DNA from: Vibrio sp. DW001
GTDB taxonomy: Bacteria; Pseudomonadota; Gammaproteobacteria; Enterobacterales; Vibrionaceae
DNA: 64,000 nt
Direction: 5' to 3'
NCBI RefSeq assembly: GCF_029016285.1
Contig: NZ_CP091976.1
Coordinates: 682,001 to 746,000 of the forward strand
Shown here: positions 9,151 through 18,649 of the stretch, piece after piece
How positions within the stretch are numbered: the stretch's first letter is position 1
Layout of the letters: each line of letters opens with the position of its first letter
Position numbers and translations under genes: made by a program
Notes under the pieces: generated by a model
Database searches by the model: none
Told to the model about the DNA's origin: nothing
What the model saw: the letters and a program-made list of their open reading frames with translations, nothing else

Positions 9151-9798
9151 TTATTTTTCTACGCGAAGGCCGTAAGATTGGAATTTATTTAGCACAACAT
9201 CCATTTCAGCGTCGTCCAGAATTGGAATATCTTTTTGAATCGCCATCGTTTTTAAATACAGTTCTGCAAGCACTTCACATTCATGCGCTAACCAAAGTGC
9301 TTTGTCTAAGTTTTGCTCTGCGGTTATAAGACCGTGATGTTGAAGTAAAATCGCCTTACTTTTTGCCATCCCTTCGGCAACATTGTCAGCAAGTTTAGCG
9401 CTACCGAATGTGGCATAAGGAACACAAGGGATCTCGTTAGCACCTGATGCAGCAACCATATAATGAATAGCCGGGATCGGTTTATTAAGAATAGAAACAG
9501 CAGCACAATTAATGGAGTGGTTATGGACCACCGCATCAGCGTCGTCTCGAGTTCTATAGCAAGTAAGGTGGAATAACCACTCGCTTGACGGCAACTTGCC
9601 TTCTTCAAACTCACCTTCGTTGCTTACATAAACAATATGTTCTGGTGTTAATTTTTCATATGGAACACCAGTAGGAGTGATAAGCATACCGTTATCAAAG
9701 CGCACACTGACATTACCAGCCGTTCCTTGATTAAGGCCAAGCCGAGTCATTTCAATACAAGTATCAATAATTTGTTGTGATAATTCGTTACGTGTCAT
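9151..9798 (-). CDS. fucA: L-fuculose-1-phosphate aldolase
   Basis: A 215-residue class II zinc aldolase, exactly the length of E. coli FucA. It cleaves L-fuculose 1-phosphate to dihydroxyacetone phosphate and L-lactaldehyde. The catalytic glutamate E73 (SSEWLFH) and the zinc ligands H92, H94 (VVHNHS) and H155 (LQHHGL) fall at the same residue numbers as in the E. coli enzyme. The N-terminal phosphate-binding segment GTAGNVS is intact. It is cytoplasmic. It lies 9 bp after fucU and is followed by a terminator before fucO. Confidence 0.96.
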   Translation of the reverse strand: MTRNELSQQIIDTCIEMTRLGLNQGTAGNVSVRFDNGMLITPTGVPYEKLTPEHIVYVSNEGEFEEGKLPSSEWLFHLTCYRTRDDADAVVHNHSINCAAVSILNKPIPAIHYMVAASGANEIPCVPYATFGSAKLADNVAEGMAKSKAILLQHHGLITAEQNLDKALWLAHECEVLAELYLKTMAIQKDIPILDDAEMDVVLNKFQSYGLRVEK

Positions 9799-9807
9799 GA
9801 TTAGTCC

Positions 9808-10239
9808 TTAGTAGGTGGTTACACCCTTTTTTAAAATAATGTTGCCGTATTTTGCGGTTTCTCCGCTTAATACAACGGCATAACAATCTTTAACGCGTTC
9901 ATAAAATGCAAAGCGCTCTATTCTTTCTACACTGGGAATTGGATCCAATGATTTGTGTATTGCCGCTCGATATTTCTCTTCAACCAATGGATCGAGGCTA
10001 TCGCCTTCTACCGCTAGCATCATTATTAATGGGGCTTCGCTATATTGGTCTAACTCAAATAAGGGAATGATACCTTCTAGCAAAACGTTGACGCCTACCC
10101 CATCTGCCCTTATTACCCTTCTGCCAAAGGTATGGGCTGGAAAGTGCGCGTCTGCCAGTAATATCTCGTCACCATGCCCCATCTCACTCAGCGCTTTTAG
10201 TAAAGTTGGACTCACCGCCGGATGAATACCTTTAAGCAT
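9808..10239 (-). CDS. fucU: L-fucose mutarotase
   Basis: A 143-residue RbsD/FucU-family protein that interconverts the alpha and beta anomers of L-fucose, feeding the isomerase. The conserved [16 protein letters not shown] segment and the C-terminal [12 protein letters not shown] motif are clear. A longer frame extends to 10281, but the ATG at 10239 is preferred: it aligns with the E. coli start (MLKxI) and has GAGGAG 7 nt upstream. This start overlaps the fucK stop by 8 bp, implying translational coupling. Confidence 0.95.
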   Translation of the reverse strand: MLKGIHPAVSPTLLKALSEMGHGDEILLADAHFPAHTFGRRVIRADGVGVNVLLEGIIPLFELDQYSEAPLIMMLAVEGDSLDPLVEEKYRAAIHKSLDPIPSVERIERFAFYERVKDCYAVVLSGETAKYGNIILKKGVTTY

Positions 10240-11689
10240 GACAAAACTCCTCATATAGCTCTTGGTATAAGGCTTCATCACTGCTGGGGTAAATGGTTGT
10301 ATACGATGGTTTCATCGCGAGTTGGGCACCATCTGCACTATCAAAAATGCCTGTACCTGCAAATGCATACATAGCGGCACCTATCACTGTAGATTCTGGC
10401 TGATCAACCACGAGTATTGGCATGTTTAATACATCCGCTCTAATTTGATTCCACAGCGCATTTTTTGAACCACCACCAACGACGACTAAATTTTCCGCTT
10501 TAAAATCACTAACTTCAGATAACCTAATAAGGCTTCGTCGAAGTTGATAAGCCAAAGCTTCCAATGCCGCGCGATAAATTTCACCGCGGGTCGTGTTGAT
10601 CGACAATCCTTTTATGCTGCCGTTTCCGCAACCCTCTTTATTGGGTAAAAAGTGGGGGTTAAAATGGATACCATTACTGCCAACTGGTATCGCATTACCT
10701 TCACTGATCATCAACGCGTACTTATCGCTTTGATCGCTTATATCGTTGAATAAAGTACCGGAAATCCATTCCATAACCGCACTCGATAACCATTGTATTG
10801 CCGGATTATAGAGGTCGGCTTTCGCATCTAACTCTGTGGTGAGCCCGTCCAACAAGTACTCGCTTTTTAACGAGGGGCACAGAGTTCGAGCCATCAGTAT
10901 TTCCCAAGTACCAGAACTTAAGAACGGTTGATTTTCTCCAACACCAGAACCAAACAGAGCAAACTGAGTATCATGACCCGCAGAGATTACTGGTATGTTA
11001 TTCGGTAAACCTAGCTGCTGTGCTATCTCACCTGTTAGCTGACCAATTTCCTCCCCTGCGTTGATTAACGGAGGAAAATGTTTCGATGTTAATCCGAGGT
11101 AATCAAGGGTGCGGGATCGCCAATGGCCACTTTTTAGGTCCGTTAACATCGATGTACCCGCCATAGTACGGTCGGTCGTAAGATTTCCCGTAAGCCGATA
11201 CGCGATCATCGAAGAGATAAACACAAACTTGTCCATTTTTTTATAGACGTCAGGTTCGTGATCTTTAAGCCATTTCAACTTATATAAAGTATTAAAACTG
11301 TAATCACCTATACCGTTCTCTTTATACAACTCTGCTCTATCAATATCTTGCTCAACCGTCATCATGACAGGAAGCGTTCGAGAACATTTCCAAGAGATAA
11401 TTGGATATAGTTGATGTCCGTCCACGTCGAAAGGTGCCCCATCAACACCGAAGGTTGTTACCGATACAGCACAGATATCATCGCTATCTATTTGCGTAGT
11501 GATTTTTTGACAACACTCCGCTAATTTGTTCCATATTCGGTCGAAATCCCACACATGCTTAACTGGTTGGTCGGTACTTTGTACCGTTTCATTACGAAGA
11601 TGATGTGAAGCAACAATATCGCCTTGATTGTTCACGGCGATAGCTCGTACATTGGTAGCACCACAATCAAGTATTACGACAATCGACAT
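10232..11689 (-). CDS. fucK: L-fuculokinase
   Basis: A 485-residue FGGY kinase (E. coli FucK is slightly shorter) that phosphorylates L-fuculose to L-fuculose 1-phosphate using ATP. The N-terminal phosphate loop reads [16 protein letters not shown] and the C-terminal nucleotide motif is [14 protein letters not shown]. The placement between fucI and fucU matches enterobacterial fuc operons and separates it from the second FGGY kinase at 4234-5829. It is cytoplasmic. Its stop overlaps the fucU start. Confidence 0.93.
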   Translation of the reverse strand: MSIVVILDCGATNVRAIAVNNQGDIVASHHLRNETVQSTDQPVKHVWDFDRIWNKLAECCQKITTQIDSDDICAVSVTTFGVDGAPFDVDGHQLYPIISWKCSRTLPVMMTVEQDIDRAELYKENGIGDYSFNTLYKLKWLKDHEPDVYKKMDKFVFISSMIAYRLTGNLTTDRTMAGTSMLTDLKSGHWRSRTLDYLGLTSKHFPPLINAGEEIGQLTGEIAQQLGLPNNIPVISAGHDTQFALFGSGVGENQPFLSSGTWEILMARTLCPSLKSEYLLDGLTTELDAKADLYNPAIQWLSSAVMEWISGTLFNDISDQSDKYALMISEGNAIPVGSNGIHFNPHFLPNKEGCGNGSIKGLSINTTRGEIYRAALEALAYQLRRSLIRLSEVSDFKAENLVVVGGGSKNALWNQIRADVLNMPILVVDQPESTVIGAAMYAFAGTGIFDSADGAQLAMKPSYTTIYPSSDEALYQELYEEFCHA

Positions 11690-11736
11690 AATTCTTCCTT
11701 AAAACAGGCACCCGCAACCGCGGATGCCAATACAAG

Positions 11737-13485
11737 TTACTTATAAAGCGGACCAAAATTGGCGCAGGCACGGTAATCTTGCCCTTCAATATCTTGACCA
11801 AATGCAGAGAACGAGTGTGGACGAAAAACGTTTTCTTCACTGACATTATGCATAGAGACGGGAATACGAAGCATAGACGCCATAGTGATCAGGTCAGCAC
11901 CTATATGTCCGTGGGTAATAACACAATGGTTAGCCCCCCAGTTAGCCATGACGGAGTAGACATCTCTAAAAGCGCCACTGTCTGTCAAGCGAGGAACAAA
12001 CCATGTCGTTGGCCATGTTGGATTAGTACGTTCATCTAATGTGCTGTGTACTTCTTCTGGCAAATCAATTGAATACCCTTCCGCAATTTGTAAAACAGGG
12101 CCTAGTCCAGCAACGATGTTAATGCGATGCATGGTAAATGGCATTGCCCCCTTAGTCAGGAAGTTAGAAGAGAAGCCGCCACCTCGAAAGTATTCTTCTA
12201 CCGCTGGTGGCCATACCGTTGCACCAAGACATTTCTTAACGTCTTCTTCATTCATGTCCCAATGTGGTTTAATACAAGGCTTTCCTTGTCCATCGGTGAC
12301 TTCACCACTTCCATCTAATGCGGCAGAACCGGAGTTAACAAGATGAATGAAACCTGTTTCTGGTCGATAGCCACTCACACGCTCAACTGCGTCTTGAGAC
12401 CAATACGTACGAACATCACAAAACACTTGTGCTTCACCGGTCAATAACTTGCCAAATAGCATGTTGACACCATTCAAGCTGTCATTCTCAGTAGCGATGG
12501 CAAACGGTTCTCTAATGCCGTTCCAGTCAAATGAGGAATTTAAAATAGACTCGCTGAAGTCTCCGTTAGGCAGATGATCTGTCCAGTGACGTTGTCCCTG
12601 AAACCCACCAACGATAGCGTTATGACCAAGAGATTCTTCACTGAATCCAAGCTCGGCTAATTTGGGATTTCCTTGCATAAGGTCACGCATAATCATGGTC
12701 ATCTTAATGACGGTTTTCCAATCCTCGGATTTTCGCTCTTCAGTAAATGGAGTACTGTTATAATCCTGACCTTCTGGACAAAATTCTTTCACCCAACTTG
12801 AGGCCAATTCAAACTCTTCTTTGTCATAAACTTCGCGGTCAAGGCGACGTTTAATTTCCGTCATATCGATATATTCGTTGCGCATTCCCAAATATTTTTG
12901 AAAGAATTCAGGGTTAACGACAGAGCCGGCAATACCCATTGAAACCGACCCCATTGAGAGATATGACTTCCCTCTCATTGACGCTACCGACAAACCTGCA
13001 CGGCAGAATCGTAATATTTTTTCTTGGACATCCGATGGAATACTCGTGTCATCAGAGTCTTGAACTTCTTGACCATAAATAGAAAATGCGGGTAGTCCTA
13101 GCTGCGTGTGTCCTGCCATCGCAGCGGCAAGATATACGGCTCCAGGACGTTCAGTTCCATTGAAACCCCATATGGCTTTTGGCAAGTGCGGGTCCATATC
13201 AATGGTTTCTGTGCCGTAACACCAACAAGGTGTCACGGTAAGTGTTAATCCAATATTTTCTGTTTTGAATTTATCTGCGCAGGCTGCAGCTTCTGCAACA
13301 CCACCAATACAAGAATCAGCAATGATGCATTCCACTCTCTCGCCACTTGTATGACGAAGATTTTTCTCAATAAATAATGCAGCTGATTTAGCCATATTCA
13401 TTGTTTGCTCTTCCAATGACTCTCGCACACCCATTTGGCGACCATCAATCGTTGGACGAATACCGATTTTAATTAGATTTGTCAT
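11737..13485 (-). CDS. fucI: L-fucose isomerase
   Basis: A 582-residue manganese-dependent ketol isomerase (E. coli FucI, 591). It converts L-fucose to L-fuculose and, in known family members, D-arabinose to D-ribulose. E333 (ATENDS) and D357 (VFCDVRT) line up with the known metal ligands E337 and D361 of the E. coli enzyme. The third ligand is a histidine in [10 protein letters not shown] (H525 or H527). No signal peptide; the family forms cytoplasmic hexamers. It is preceded by a 220-bp gap that carries inverted repeats separating it from the transporter genes. Confidence 0.96.
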   Translation of the reverse strand: MTNLIKIGIRPTIDGRQMGVRESLEEQTMNMAKSAALFIEKNLRHTSGERVECIIADSCIGGVAEAAACADKFKTENIGLTLTVTPCWCYGTETIDMDPHLPKAIWGFNGTERPGAVYLAAAMAGHTQLGLPAFSIYGQEVQDSDDTSIPSDVQEKILRFCRAGLSVASMRGKSYLSMGSVSMGIAGSVVNPEFFQKYLGMRNEYIDMTEIKRRLDREVYDKEEFELASSWVKEFCPEGQDYNSTPFTEERKSEDWKTVIKMTMIMRDLMQGNPKLAELGFSEESLGHNAIVGGFQGQRHWTDHLPNGDFSESILNSSFDWNGIREPFAIATENDSLNGVNMLFGKLLTGEAQVFCDVRTYWSQDAVERVSGYRPETGFIHLVNSGSAALDGSGEVTDGQGKPCIKPHWDMNEEDVKKCLGATVWPPAVEEYFRGGGFSSNFLTKGAMPFTMHRINIVAGLGPVLQIAEGYSIDLPEEVHSTLDERTNPTWPTTWFVPRLTDSGAFRDVYSVMANWGANHCVITHGHIGADLITMASMLRIPVSMHNVSEENVFRPHSFSAFGQDIEGQDYRACANFGPLYK

Positions 13486-13636
13486 ATTTAATTTCTCGTT
13501 TCCAACATCGTTGGATTAAATTTGTTTTCCCGCTTTATCACATTTCCAACGTGATAAATTTATCTCGAGTGGGGTACCAATGCCGTTCAATATAGTGAAG
13601 CCTAGACCGACGGTATTTAATCATTGCCGTTACTGT

Positions 13637-13691
13637 CACGGTAGGAAGGCTGGTATCTGATGAGGCCAATGCCACCCTTTTTACTACCGTG
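13637..13691. repeat. Intercistronic inverted repeat between importer and fucI
   Basis: CACGGTAG at 13637-13644 pairs with CTACCGTG at 13684-13691 around a 39-nt loop, directly downstream of the binding-protein stop on the minus strand. Further on, 13532-13565 carries TTTATCAC ... GTGATAAA and a GATAAATTTATC palindrome. Such structures after a binding-protein gene often protect its mRNA and raise its yield. No strong T-run is present. Confidence 0.4.
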
Positions 13692-13705
13692 GAATTAATG
13701 CGTGC

Positions 13706-14656
13706 TTATTTTCCAAATGGGAACAACAACGTTTGCATTTCTGGACTGTCAATATTGCTAGCAGTAATAACCTTTACCGGAATATCAATGACTGCTGGTA
13801 CTTCTTTGCCTTCAAGTACGCTATAAAGGGTTTTCAAACCTTGGTAGCCAATCTGATACGCATCCTGAACAACAAAGCCTTGAATGGTGCCCGATTTTAG
13901 AAAACTGATGATGCCTTCCGTACTGTCAAAACCCATCACTAAAACCTTTCCAGACAGATTCAAGCTATCGATCGCGTTACCTACTCCTAGAGTCGCACCT
14001 TCGTTGGTGGCATAAACCCCTGCTAAATCCGGATTAGCGCGGTACATATCAATCGTTTTATCCATTGATTTTTGTGGGTCTCCGTCACTATATTGGACAT
14101 CAAGCAATAAGATATCCGGGTAGTACTGCTTCATCGCGTTGATAAAGCCTTCAGAACGTTCAATCGCACTTTGCGTACCAGCCACGTGAGCGACTATTCC
14201 TACCTTACCTTTGCCATCAAGCATTTTGCCTAACGCCATGGCGGCATCGCCTCCCGCTTTTACGTTATTCGTCGCAATAAAGCTTTTCGGTATATCTGAA
14301 TTAACCCCAGAATCAAATGTTGCGATCTTGATATCTCTCGATGTTGCTTCTTCTACAGGAAGCACAAGCGCATTTGCGTCCAGAGCGGCAAGCAATATAG
14401 CGTCAGGTTGACGAGCCATCATGTCTTCCATTAATTGAATCTGTTGGGAGATCTGTGTTTCATCTGCTGGGCCAACAAAGCTAGTTCTTATACCGAGTTC
14501 TTTTGCTGCCGTATCCGAACCCAATTTGACTGTTTGCCAAAACTCGTGCTGATAACCTTTACTGACCACTGGAATATAGATGTCATCTTTCGCTTGAGCA
14601 GAACCAAACCCAATAGCGGCAAGTGTTAATATCAATGGTACTTTTATAAATTTCAT
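13706..14656 (-). CDS. Sugar ABC transporter, periplasmic binding protein
   Basis: A 316-residue protein of the RbsB-like type I periplasmic-binding family. A signal peptide with a hydrophobic core ends at AQA (about residue 22). The mature protein shows the usual marks: a start IPVVSKGYQHEFWQTV, the DAILLAALDANAL hinge region, and VMGFDSTEGIISFLKSG near the end. It should bind a monosaccharide in the periplasm, most simply L-fucose given the linked catabolic genes. It is the last gene of the three-gene importer set. Confidence 0.88.
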   Translation of the reverse strand: MKFIKVPLILTLAAIGFGSAQAKDDIYIPVVSKGYQHEFWQTVKLGSDTAAKELGIRTSFVGPADETQISQQIQLMEDMMARQPDAILLAALDANALVLPVEEATSRDIKIATFDSGVNSDIPKSFIATNNVKAGGDAAMALGKMLDGKGKVGIVAHVAGTQSAIERSEGFINAMKQYYPDILLLDVQYSDGDPQKSMDKTIDMYRANPDLAGVYATNEGATLGVGNAIDSLNLSGKVLVMGFDSTEGIISFLKSGTIQGFVVQDAYQIGYQGLKTLYSVLEGKEVPAVIDIPVKVITASNIDSPEMQTLLFPFGK

Positions 14657-14698
14657 TGGTGTTTCTCCGTGTACGTAGGATAAGAGTTGTTATTTTTG

Positions 14699-15682
14699 TT
14701 ATTTCATTTTCTTTCTTAATGTGTCTAGATATACAGCCGCAACAACCACAATGCCCATTGCAACCATTTGCCAAAACTGCGATACCCCCATTAAATTAAG
14801 TCCATTTTTCAGAATGCCCATAATCAGTGCTCCGATAATGGTTCCACCGATAGTCCCAATTCCGCCCATAAGGCTGGTGCCACCGATGATCACTGCGGCA
14901 ATAGCTTCTAATTCATATCCGACACCCACTGTCGGCTGTCCTGAATTCAATCGTGACGTTAAAATGACACCCGCTACACCGGTTAATAAGCCACAAAATG
15001 AGTACACAAACATTTTTACCTGATTCACTTTAATACCAGATAAATGCGCTGCATCTTCGCTACTACCTACGGCATAGATATACCGGCCAATAACAGTACG
15101 CTTCAAAATGTAAGCAGAAATAAGGGCGATTACGGCAAAATAGATAACAGGGTAAGGGATCAAATCAAATAAGCGGCCCTGTGCGATGACTCGAAAAGTA
15201 GGATAGTCTTGGAAATATAGCGCTCGGCCATCGGTCAACACTAAGTTGATACCACGAACCGACATCATCAATCCCAACGTTGCAATAAAAGGAGGAATCG
15301 CCGCTCGAGTGACTAAGAAACCACTGAGGCAACCACAAAGGAATCCTGCTAATGCACCGGCTAATACGCATAACCAAAGAGGAAGTCCGATAGAGGCAGC
15401 AAGTCCAACAGCGACACCAGAGAAGGCCATTACAGACCCTAGTGACAAGTCGATACCCGCGGTAATTATTACGTAAGTGACACCAATGGCCATGATACCT
15501 ATAACAGCAGTTTGTAATGCCACAGTTAAAAGGTTGGACAGATTAAGGAAATAAGGTGTTCCTATACTAAAAAATATCATCAATAGCACTAAACTAATTA
15601 ATGGTGCTAGTTTCATTAGCAATTCTTTATTTAAAAAGAAATCTTTTTTAGCGGTGAGTTTTGTTGTATTACTAAGCATCAT
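14699..15682 (-). CDS. Sugar ABC transporter, permease (RbsC-like)
   Basis: A 327-residue, very hydrophobic inner-membrane permease with about eight to ten predicted transmembrane segments. It carries the family segments TAGIDLSLGSVMAFSGVAVG and IAAVIIGGTSLMGGIGTIGG, the latter being the region that contacts the ATPase. It forms the membrane channel of the ribose/galactose class of importers. Its start lies next to the ATPase stop, which implies coupled translation. An RbsC-type importer replaces the FucP proton symporter found in E. coli fuc operons. Confidence 0.9.
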   Translation of the reverse strand: MMLSNTTKLTAKKDFFLNKELLMKLAPLISLVLLMIFFSIGTPYFLNLSNLLTVALQTAVIGIMAIGVTYVIITAGIDLSLGSVMAFSGVAVGLAASIGLPLWLCVLAGALAGFLCGCLSGFLVTRAAIPPFIATLGLMMSVRGINLVLTDGRALYFQDYPTFRVIAQGRLFDLIPYPVIYFAVIALISAYILKRTVIGRYIYAVGSSEDAAHLSGIKVNQVKMFVYSFCGLLTGVAGVILTSRLNSGQPTVGVGYELEAIAAVIIGGTSLMGGIGTIGGTIIGALIMGILKNGLNLMGVSQFWQMVAMGIVVVAAVYLDTLRKKMK

Positions 15683-15683
15683 T

Positions 15684-17195
15684 TTACCCTTCTAATGTCG
15701 CGTATTTCATAATATTTTCTTGCGTAGCACGTTCTGACTCTAATTCTCCGGTAATCCTTCCACCTCTCATTACCAGAATTCGGTCACACATGCCCAATAT
15801 TTCTGGCAACTCAGACGATATAACAATAATTGATTTACCTTGCTCAGTTAGTTTATTTATTAATTCATATATCTCTAACTTCGCTCCAACATCAATACCA
15901 CGTGTAGGTTCATCAAATATAAGTATCTCAGTGTTTTTACAAATCCACTTCGCTATGATTATTTTTTGTTGGTTACCACCACTTAAATTCCCTGCCAGTT
16001 GATCTAAATCTGGCGTTTTTATTTTAAGCTTTCCTTTTAAATCATTACTTTTATTGAAACAGGATTGCTCATCAATAATTCCAAATTTATTTGAAAACTG
16101 TTTATAGCTACTGAGCATTGTATTGACGTTGACAGACAGCCCTAATGCTAGACCTTCTTTTTTCCTGTCCTCCGTCAAGTAGCCAATACCCAGTTCAATC
16201 GCTTTGTGAACATTGGTAATAGTAACGGGTTTACCAAAGAGAGAAATCTCACCGCTGTCGATAGCATCGGCACCAAATAATGCTCTAGCGACTTCCGTAC
16301 GACCAGCGCCCATTAGGCCTGAAAAACCGAGTATTTCACCACGCCTCAAGTTGAAGTTGATGTCGTGAAGAACCCCTTTACGATTGAGATTTTTGACATC
16401 TAGTACGATCTCCTTGCTGGGTTTATTGCCTCGCTTAGGGAAAATATCACCTAAGTTTCTTCCAACCATCATCGCAATCAATTCATCAATGGTCGTTGCC
16501 GCGTAATCAACCGTTCCGATAAAACAACCATCCCGCATGACCGTTGCTCGATCGGCTATTTGTACAAGTTCTTCTAATCGGTGGGATATATAAACAATAC
16601 CAACGCCTTGAGACTTCAGCATGTTTGTTACCTTAAACAGGCTTTTAATCTCACTTTCTGTCAATGCAGCGGTAGGTTCGTCCATAATAAGTATCTTGGC
16701 ATTGACTGAAAGTGCTTTAGCAATTTCGACCATTTGCTGTTGAGCAACAGTTAATTTTTCAACTAGTGTATGAGGGCTGATCTTTAAATTGAGTTTATCT
16801 AGAAGCGCCTGAGCGGCATCAGCTTGAGATACATCATCAAGTAACCACTGATTGCTACCACGAAACTCTCTACCAATAAAAATATTTTCTGCCACGCTCA
16901 GTTCAGGAAAAAGGTTAAATTCCTGATGAATAATAGCAATGCCTTTTTCCTGAGCCGAGATAGGCGAGGTAAGTTTAACTTGTTGCCCTTCGAAACTAAT
17001 CTGACCATCATTCGGAATATGGACTCCCGAAAGCACTTTCATCAACGTCGATTTTCCCGCACCATTTTCACCTAAAAGAGCATGCACTTCGCCACGTCTT
17101 AAGTTAAAACTCACATTATCAAGCGCTAACACTCCAGGAAATCGCTTTGTAATGTTATCCATTTTTAAAATTGTAGTGTCCATAAAGTTACCCAT
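15684..17195 (-). CDS. Sugar ABC transporter, duplicated ATPase (RbsA/MglA-like)
   Basis: A 503-residue protein with two fused nucleotide-binding domains. Domain 1 has Walker A GENGAGKST (42-50), a degenerate signature (VAQQQMVEIAKAL) and Walker B ILIMDEPTAAL. Domain 2 has a degenerate Walker A (GLMGAGRTE), a full LSGGNQQK signature and LIFDEPTRGID. This asymmetry is normal for the RbsA family. The protein powers uptake on the cytoplasmic face. The ATG at 17195 has AGGT 5 nt upstream; a second ATG lies 12 bp downstream and is also possible. Confidence 0.92.
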   Translation of the reverse strand: MGNFMDTTILKMDNITKRFPGVLALDNVSFNLRRGEVHALLGENGAGKSTLMKVLSGVHIPNDGQISFEGQQVKLTSPISAQEKGIAIIHQEFNLFPELSVAENIFIGREFRGSNQWLLDDVSQADAAQALLDKLNLKISPHTLVEKLTVAQQQMVEIAKALSVNAKILIMDEPTAALTESEIKSLFKVTNMLKSQGVGIVYISHRLEELVQIADRATVMRDGCFIGTVDYAATTIDELIAMMVGRNLGDIFPKRGNKPSKEIVLDVKNLNRKGVLHDINFNLRRGEILGFSGLMGAGRTEVARALFGADAIDSGEISLFGKPVTITNVHKAIELGIGYLTEDRKKEGLALGLSVNVNTMLSSYKQFSNKFGIIDEQSCFNKSNDLKGKLKIKTPDLDQLAGNLSGGNQQKIIIAKWICKNTEILIFDEPTRGIDVGAKLEIYELINKLTEQGKSIIVISSELPEILGMCDRILVMRGGRITGELESERATQENIMKYATLEG

Positions 17196-17417
17196 TATTG
17201 ACCTGCAAATGTAAACTCTCTACTCTTTGGCTGGGCAAAGATTGAGATTCATAATTTAAATTTACCTTTGAACTTTCTCTAAAAACAAAATAACTTGTTT
17301 CGTATATAAAAAAAGTAATTCCATTATCCATATTAATTCCCTTTCGCCACCTAATTATGTTAGATCGTTTTATATAATCAGATGGACAACTAGTTAAACC
17401 ATATACTTGATATATTT
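17196..17417 (-). promoter_or_regulatory. Promoter region of the fucose importer operon
   Basis: A very AT-rich gap between the DeoR regulator and the importer. Two TTTCG elements, at 17298-17302 and 17342-17346 (plus strand), lie 44 bp apart. DeoR-family regulators often bind repeats containing this core, so they are operator candidates. No convincing -35/-10 pair was identified. Confidence 0.3.
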
Positions 17418-18200
17418 TTATAGGGCACCTAGAATAATCTCGGCATCGACATCATTTCGTGGATTAATTATAATCGACTTACTTTCGAGATTATCACTCT
17501 CATTCTTTGTTATTTCCGCATTAGTTATTAAACAATCTAGGGCATCCAAATCGCAAACCTTTAATAAGCTTCTTTTATTTATTTTAGATTTATCTGCTAT
17601 AAGAATAGTTCTACTTGACACCGATATGAGCGACTGTTTTATTTCATAATTATATTCATTTGAATCCCACACACCACTATTTAAATCGACCCCAACACAG
17701 GATATAAAACATAAATCAAGCGACATTTTACTCAAGGTATTCCTAGCAATTATTCCATAAAATGACTTATATTTTTCTGAATAATTACCACCCAAACTAA
17801 TGATGTTTATATTGTTCTTTTTCTCTAAGGCATTAATGATATTTATAGAGTTAGTCACTACAGTACATTTAATGTTTGGCATTGATTGAGCTAACAACCA
17901 GCTTGATGAACTCGCATCCAGACCGATGACCGACTGCTCTTTTATCAAGCTAATTGCCATCTCAACAAGTTGTTGTTTGTCTTCTACATTACTTTTTGCT
18001 CTATGTGCAAACGAGGTTCCAACGTCACTGGTTTCTTTACTCGTCGCTCCACCATGCACCCGTACCAATAACCCTTTTGTATCAAGCGCCTTTAAATCTC
18101 GCCTAATTGTTTCTACTGACACTGAGAAAGTAGAAGACAGCTCTTCTACAGAGATATGCTTTACATTATTGACCAAATTAACAATTTGTTTTTTCCGCAT
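17418..18200 (-). CDS. DeoR-family regulator of the fucose locus
   Basis: A 260-residue regulator with an N-terminal winged helix (SVEELSSTFSVSVETIRRDLKALDTKGLLVRVHGGA) and a C-terminal DeoR sensor domain (about 75-250) of the kind that binds phosphorylated sugars. The open frame extends upstream to 18296, but the ATG at 18200 fits the family start (MRKKQIVNLV) and has AAGGAG 7 nt upstream. It is transcribed in the same direction as the importer and fuc genes, 222 bp upstream of them. It is probably a repressor relieved by a fucose-pathway phosphate, analogous to FucR, although E. coli FucR is an activator of this family. Confidence 0.88.
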   Translation of the reverse strand: MRKKQIVNLVNNVKHISVEELSSTFSVSVETIRRDLKALDTKGLLVRVHGGATSKETSDVGTSFAHRAKSNVEDKQQLVEMAISLIKEQSVIGLDASSSSWLLAQSMPNIKCTVVTNSINIINALEKKNNINIISLGGNYSEKYKSFYGIIARNTLSKMSLDLCFISCVGVDLNSGVWDSNEYNYEIKQSLISVSSRTILIADKSKINKRSLLKVCDLDALDCLITNAEITKNESDNLESKSIIINPRNDVDAEIILGAL

Positions 18201-18649
18201 ATCCTCGCTCCTTTGTTGAGAACAATATAAATAAGTGAAGCGAGTAAAAATTAGATACAGGTCACGATATGACCGCAAATGACTGCTATCGGCCACTTAG
18301 ATGCCCGTATTTTGATATAAGCATCAAAAGCGGGCAATAACGGGCGAAACATCACGTATTTGGGCAAGAAAAGTATAATCAGGTTGGCTTAAGAACGGTC
18401 AACATCCATGTGCGAATCATGGAGCTAGTTTGAACATGATTAACGACATCATGGCGTGAAGTAGACTGTAATTTGAAGATGAGAAGGCGAATCGATTGAT
18501 TCACCTTGTTGTTTTATCGACTGTATTCACTCGAATACAAGAAACTTATTGAAACCATTGATAAGCCAGATCTCTCTCACTAATGAAGAATGACCATCGT
18601 AAAGTGAGAGGTTTATATTATGCTGGAGGCTCCGTTCACACCTGCTTAG
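18201..18649 (+). other. Gap with terminator-like hairpin; possible small RNA
   Basis: This 449-bp gap has no convincing protein gene. On the plus strand AAGGCGAATC (18484-18493), loop GATT and GATTCACCTT (18498-18507) form a 10-bp stem with one G-U pair, followed by GTTGTTTT. It resembles a Rho-independent terminator although no plus-strand gene lies upstream, which leaves room for a short RNA. A second pair, CTCTCACT (18574-18581) and AGTGAGAG (18603-18610), lies just downstream of the HflX-like gene's end. Confidence 0.3.
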
